Of a stretch of 41,003 nucleotides of DNA, positions 38,428-41,003 are shown one piece after another; position 1 is the stretch's first letter, and each line of letters begins with the position of its first letter. A model generated the notes under the pieces. It was given only the letters and a program-made list of their open reading frames with translations, made no database searches and was not told where the DNA came from. The translations under genes were made by a program, and so were the position numbers. Origin of the DNA: Methylobacterium sp. (GTDB lineage Bacteria; Pseudomonadota; Alphaproteobacteria; Rhizobiales; Beijerinckiaceae). Location of the stretch: NCBI RefSeq assembly GCF_028290105.1, contig NZ_JAQGKL010000102.1:1-41003 (forward strand), read 5' to 3'.

Positions 38428-40581
38428 TCAGGCCTTGCCGACGGCCAGCAGCGCGAAGGCCTGGATCAGGCCGACCTCCTCCAGGCGGTCGAAGCGGCCG
38501 GCGGCGCCCCCGTGGCCGGCCTCCATGTTGATCCGCAGCAGGATCGGGCCGCCCCCCGTCATGGTGGCCCGCAGGCGGGCGACCCACTTGGCCGGCTCCC
38601 AGTAGGTCACGCGCGGGTCGGTGAGGCCGCCGAGCGCCAGGATCGCCGGATAGGCCTGCGGCTTGACGTTGTCGTAGGGCGAGTAGGCCAGGATGGTCTC
38701 GAAGGCCGCGAGGCTCTCGCGCGGGTTGCCCCATTCGGGCCATTCGGGCGGGGTCAGCGGCAGGTCGCCGTCGAGCATGGTGTTGAGGACGTCGACGAAG
38801 GGCACGTCGGCGACGATTCCCGCGAAGAGTTCCGGCGCGAGGTTGGCCACCGCCCCCATCAGCATGCCGCCGGCCGAGCCGCCATGGGCCACGATGCGCC
38901 CTTCGGCGGTGTACCCCGCCTCGATCAGCGCCCGCCCGCAGGCGACGAAGTCGGTGAATGTGTTGGGCTTCTTCTCGCGCTTGCCGTCGAGGTACCAGCG
39001 CCAGCCCTTCTCGGTGCCGCCGCGCACGTGGGCGATGGCGTAGACGAAGCCGCGATCCACCAGCGAGAGCAGGTTGGTGCGGAACGCCGCCGGCATCAGG
39101 GTGCCGTAGGAGCCGTAGCCGTAGAGGAGCAGCGGCGCCGTCCCGTCGAGGGCGCAGTCGCGCCGGTGCAGCAGGGAGATCGGCACGGTCTCGCCGTCCG
39201 GCGCCGTGGCGAACAGGCGGCGGGTCACGTAATCGGCCGGGTTGTGCCCGCTCGGCACGGTCTGGCGCTTGCGCAATTGCCGGGCCCGGGTGACGCAATC
39301 GTAGTCGTAGGTCTCGGCGGGGGTCGTCATCGACGAGTAGGTGAAGCGGATCACCGCCGTCTCGAACTCGTGGCCGGACTGGAGGCCGAGCGAATAGGCC
39401 TCCTCGGCGAAGGCCACCACGTGCTCGCTGCCTTGCGTGTCCCGCACCACGATGCGGGGGCGGGCGTTCTCGATCTCGAGGCGCACCAGATGGTCCGCGA
39501 TGACGTGCTGGTGGCGGATCATCACGCCCGGGCGATGGGCGATGACGTCGGTCCAAGTCTCGCGGCCGGGGGATTCGACCCGGGCGGTGACGATCTTGAA
39601 GTCCTCGGCGCCGTCGGCGTTGGTGAGGATGAAGAGGTGGTTGGCCCAGTTCTCCACCGAGTAGATGAGGAGCGGCACGCGCGGCTGCACGACCTTGAGC
39701 GGAGCGTCGGGCACCCGGCGGTCGAGGAGGTGGACCTCCGAGGTCTCGTGGTCGGAGGCGGTGATGGCGAGGTAATCGCCCGACTGCGTCTTCTCGATAT
39801 GCACGAAGAAGCCGGAATCGGCCTCCTCGTAGACGAGGGTGTCGGCGGCCTGGGGCGTCCCCAGACGGTGGCGCATGACGCGGGCGGGGCGGTGGTTGTC
39901 GTCCACCGCCACGTAGAAGAAGGCCTCGGCGTCGACGGTCCAGACCACCTCTCCGGTGGTCGCCTCGATGCGGTCCTCGGCATCGATCCGGGTCTCGAGG
40001 TCGCGCACCCGGATGGTGTGGAGTTCCGAGCCCTTGGCGTCGGCGCTCCAGGCGAGCCGCCGGTGATCGTCGGAATGGACCGCCGCCGCGATCTCGAAGA
40101 AGGCGAGCCCCTTCCCCTCGTGGTCGCCGTCGAGGAGGATGACCTCGCCCTCCTCGGGTCCGCCGTCGGCGGCGGTCTCGGCGCCCTGGCCGGGCACGAC
40201 CACGACGGTGCGCGGGCGCCGGCAGACCAGGGGATGCTGCCCGCCCTCGCGGTGGCGAGTGTAGTAGGCGAACGGGCCGTCGGGCTCCGGCACGCTGCTG
40301 TCGTCCTCGCGGATGCGGGCCCGCATCTCGGCGACCAGGGTCTTGCGCAGCGGCAGGGTCTCGGCGAGGGCAACCTCGGAATAGGCGTTCTCGGCCTCGA
40401 GATGCGCCCGGATGTCCGCCGGCAGGGCGGCGGGATCCTTCAGCACCTCGCGCCAGTTCTCGGCCTTCAACCAAGCATAGTCGTCCCCGATCACGCGATC
40501 ATGGATTGTATCGGTGTGGTGGCGCACCTCGGCCACCGGCGCCGGTGACGAAACTGTGATTGAATCGGGCTGGGAGGCCAT
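38428..40581 (-). CDS. ptrB: S9 family peptidase, oligopeptidase B type (protease II)
   Basis: A 717-residue serine peptidase of the prolyl oligopeptidase family; oligopeptidase B cleaves short peptides after Lys or Arg in the cytoplasm. The N-terminal half is the beta-propeller gate. The catalytic domain has Ser569 in the AHGGSAGGMLMG motif, Asp655 in GGLTDPRVTYWEP and His690 in MEAGHGGAAGRF. The RGGTEKGWRWYLDGK segment before the nucleophile is typical of oligopeptidase B, and the 86 and 35 residue spacings agree with E. coli PtrB. The protein is about 30 residues longer than E. coli PtrB at the N terminus. ATG 40581 is preceded by AGGA about 11 nt upstream. No signal peptide is seen. Confidence 0.93.
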   Translation of the reverse strand: MASQPDSITVSSPAPVAEVRHHTDTIHDRVIGDDYAWLKAENWREVLKDPAALPADIRAHLEAENAYSEVALAETLPLRKTLVAEMRARIREDDSSVPEPDGPFAYYTRHREGGQHPLVCRRPRTVVVVPGQGAETAADGGPEEGEVILLDGDHEGKGLAFFEIAAAVHSDDHRRLAWSADAKGSELHTIRVRDLETRIDAEDRIEATTGEVVWTVDAEAFFYVAVDDNHRPARVMRHRLGTPQAADTLVYEEADSGFFVHIEKTQSGDYLAITASDHETSEVHLLDRRVPDAPLKVVQPRVPLLIYSVENWANHLFILTNADGAEDFKIVTARVESPGRETWTDVIAHRPGVMIRHQHVIADHLVRLEIENARPRIVVRDTQGSEHVVAFAEEAYSLGLQSGHEFETAVIRFTYSSMTTPAETYDYDCVTRARQLRKRQTVPSGHNPADYVTRRLFATAPDGETVPISLLHRRDCALDGTAPLLLYGYGSYGTLMPAAFRTNLLSLVDRGFVYAIAHVRGGTEKGWRWYLDGKREKKPNTFTDFVACGRALIEAGYTAEGRIVAHGGSAGGMLMGAVANLAPELFAGIVADVPFVDVLNTMLDGDLPLTPPEWPEWGNPRESLAAFETILAYSPYDNVKPQAYPAILALGGLTDPRVTYWEPAKWVARLRATMTGGGPILLRINMEAGHGGAAGRFDRLEEVGLIQAFALLAVGKA

Positions 40582-40772
40582 CGCGAAAAATCCTGGAAAC
40601 AGTGCGAGAGAAAGAATTGGAAGCGTGATCGTGTCCGGCTAGGTTTCGGCTTGCGCGCGGCGCGTCGCTTCGAATGTCGACTCAACCGGAGTTTTGCCTG
40701 CCCGTGTCCCTGGTCTACCTGGATATCCTTGTCGTGCCTGAGATTTAGCTGAGGCGACGGGCACTTTCGCTC

Positions 40773-40790
40773 GAAGGGCGCGAGCCCTTC
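40773..40790. repeat. 7-bp hairpin with GCGA tetraloop
   Basis: GAAGGGC (40773-40779) pairs with GCCCTTC (40784-40790), closing a GCGA loop of the GNRA class, which is very stable as RNA. It could belong to a small RNA or an mRNA leader or be an intergenic repeat. Confidence 0.45.
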
Positions 40791-40853
40791 CCGTGGGACG
40801 GCCGGATGGATCTTCCCAGTGGACCCTCCAAGTGGGTTTGCCATGTGCCGCGA

Positions 40854-40879
40854 CCCTCGCCCGCGCGCAAGCGCGAGGG
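40854..40879. repeat. Inverted repeat resembling a REP-like intergenic element
   Basis: CCCTCGC (40854-40860) pairs with GCGAGGG (40873-40879) around a GC-rich loop with a CAAG centre. Elements of this CCCTCnnn-CAAG-nnnGAGGG form are scattered between genes in many alphaproteobacteria, so a dispersed repeat is likely. Confidence 0.4.
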
Positions 40880-41003
40880 ATGCGAATGATCGCCCGGGGC
40901 GAAAGCCGCCGGCTGCGTCAATACGTCCGTGATACACGGCCACGGTCGAAGGCGTGCACAAGATTGGAACACGTCTAGAATCCGAACCACTAGAAATATT
41001 GTT

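Larger units (their letters stand above)
40582..41003. other. Non-coding end region with two stable hairpins
   Basis: No gene supported in these 422 bp. It should hold the promoter of the S9 peptidase gene on the reverse strand. Two strong stem-loops are present and listed separately. The frames here have low-complexity, Arg/Ser-rich composition and look like repeats of the intergenic type rather than proteins. Confidence 0.4.

Noticed and set aside
40745..40990. 81-residue reverse-strand frame at the window end
   Set aside because: Its sequence is the translation of a GC-rich intergenic inverted repeat, with no start signal.

Overview
The window is GC-rich, densely packed alphaproteobacterial chromosome, most likely Methylobacterium/Methylorubrum. 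The main pointers are a MeaB GTPase of the methylotroph (ethylmalonyl-CoA pathway) type, a BdhA-type 3-hydroxybutyrate dehydrogenase, an HWE-family histidine kinase, and overall gene style. No tRNA, rRNA, insertion sequence, phage gene or CRISPR array was recognised, so it reads as core chromosome with some less-characterised envelope and signalling loci. The genus assignment is an inference from protein similarity remembered by eye, not from a search.

Layout. 1-4.7 kb: a cut-off GntR-type regulator, glucose-6-phosphate dehydrogenase (zwf, TTG start), a divergent DyP-type peroxidase and an SDR oxidoreductase. 4.8-8.2 kb: a YkuD L,D-transpeptidase, a small acidic protein and a Tat-type lipoprotein hydrolase (DUF900-like). 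8.4-13.7 kb: meaB coupled to a peptidase C15-like gene, a CsbD-like stress protein, bdhA, an AEC carrier and accA, several of which serve acyl-CoA/PHB carbon flow. 14-20 kb: a YafK-like lipoprotein transpeptidase with a long tail, a Met/Arg/His-repeat exported peptide, a PhoH-type ATPase, a UvrD/PcrA helicase and a small exported protein.

20-26.2 kb: two overlapping hybrid histidine kinases, one a 1391-residue soluble protein with a HAMP array and three receivers, the other REC-PAS-kinase-REC. 26.9-31.4 kb, divergent from them: a 4-TM protein, a HlyD-type membrane fusion protein, a DUF2955/FUSC-like permease and a membrane-anchored TAXI-type solute receptor with a cytoplasmic tail, translationally coupled, then a convergent 4-TM protein whose 3' end overlaps the receptor gene. 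This is the most system-like and least described locus in the window. 31.6-35.2 kb: a 1218-residue AsmA-like protein. 35.5-38.4 kb: an HWE histidine kinase overlapping a single-domain response regulator, ended by a strong hairpin. 38.4-40.6 kb: an oligopeptidase B-type S9 peptidase. The last 0.4 kb is non-coding with stable hairpins.

Themes: envelope remodelling (two L,D-transpeptidases, AsmA, efflux), multi-receiver signalling, and C2/C4 acyl metabolism. Functions are assigned from motifs read by eye; no database search was run.
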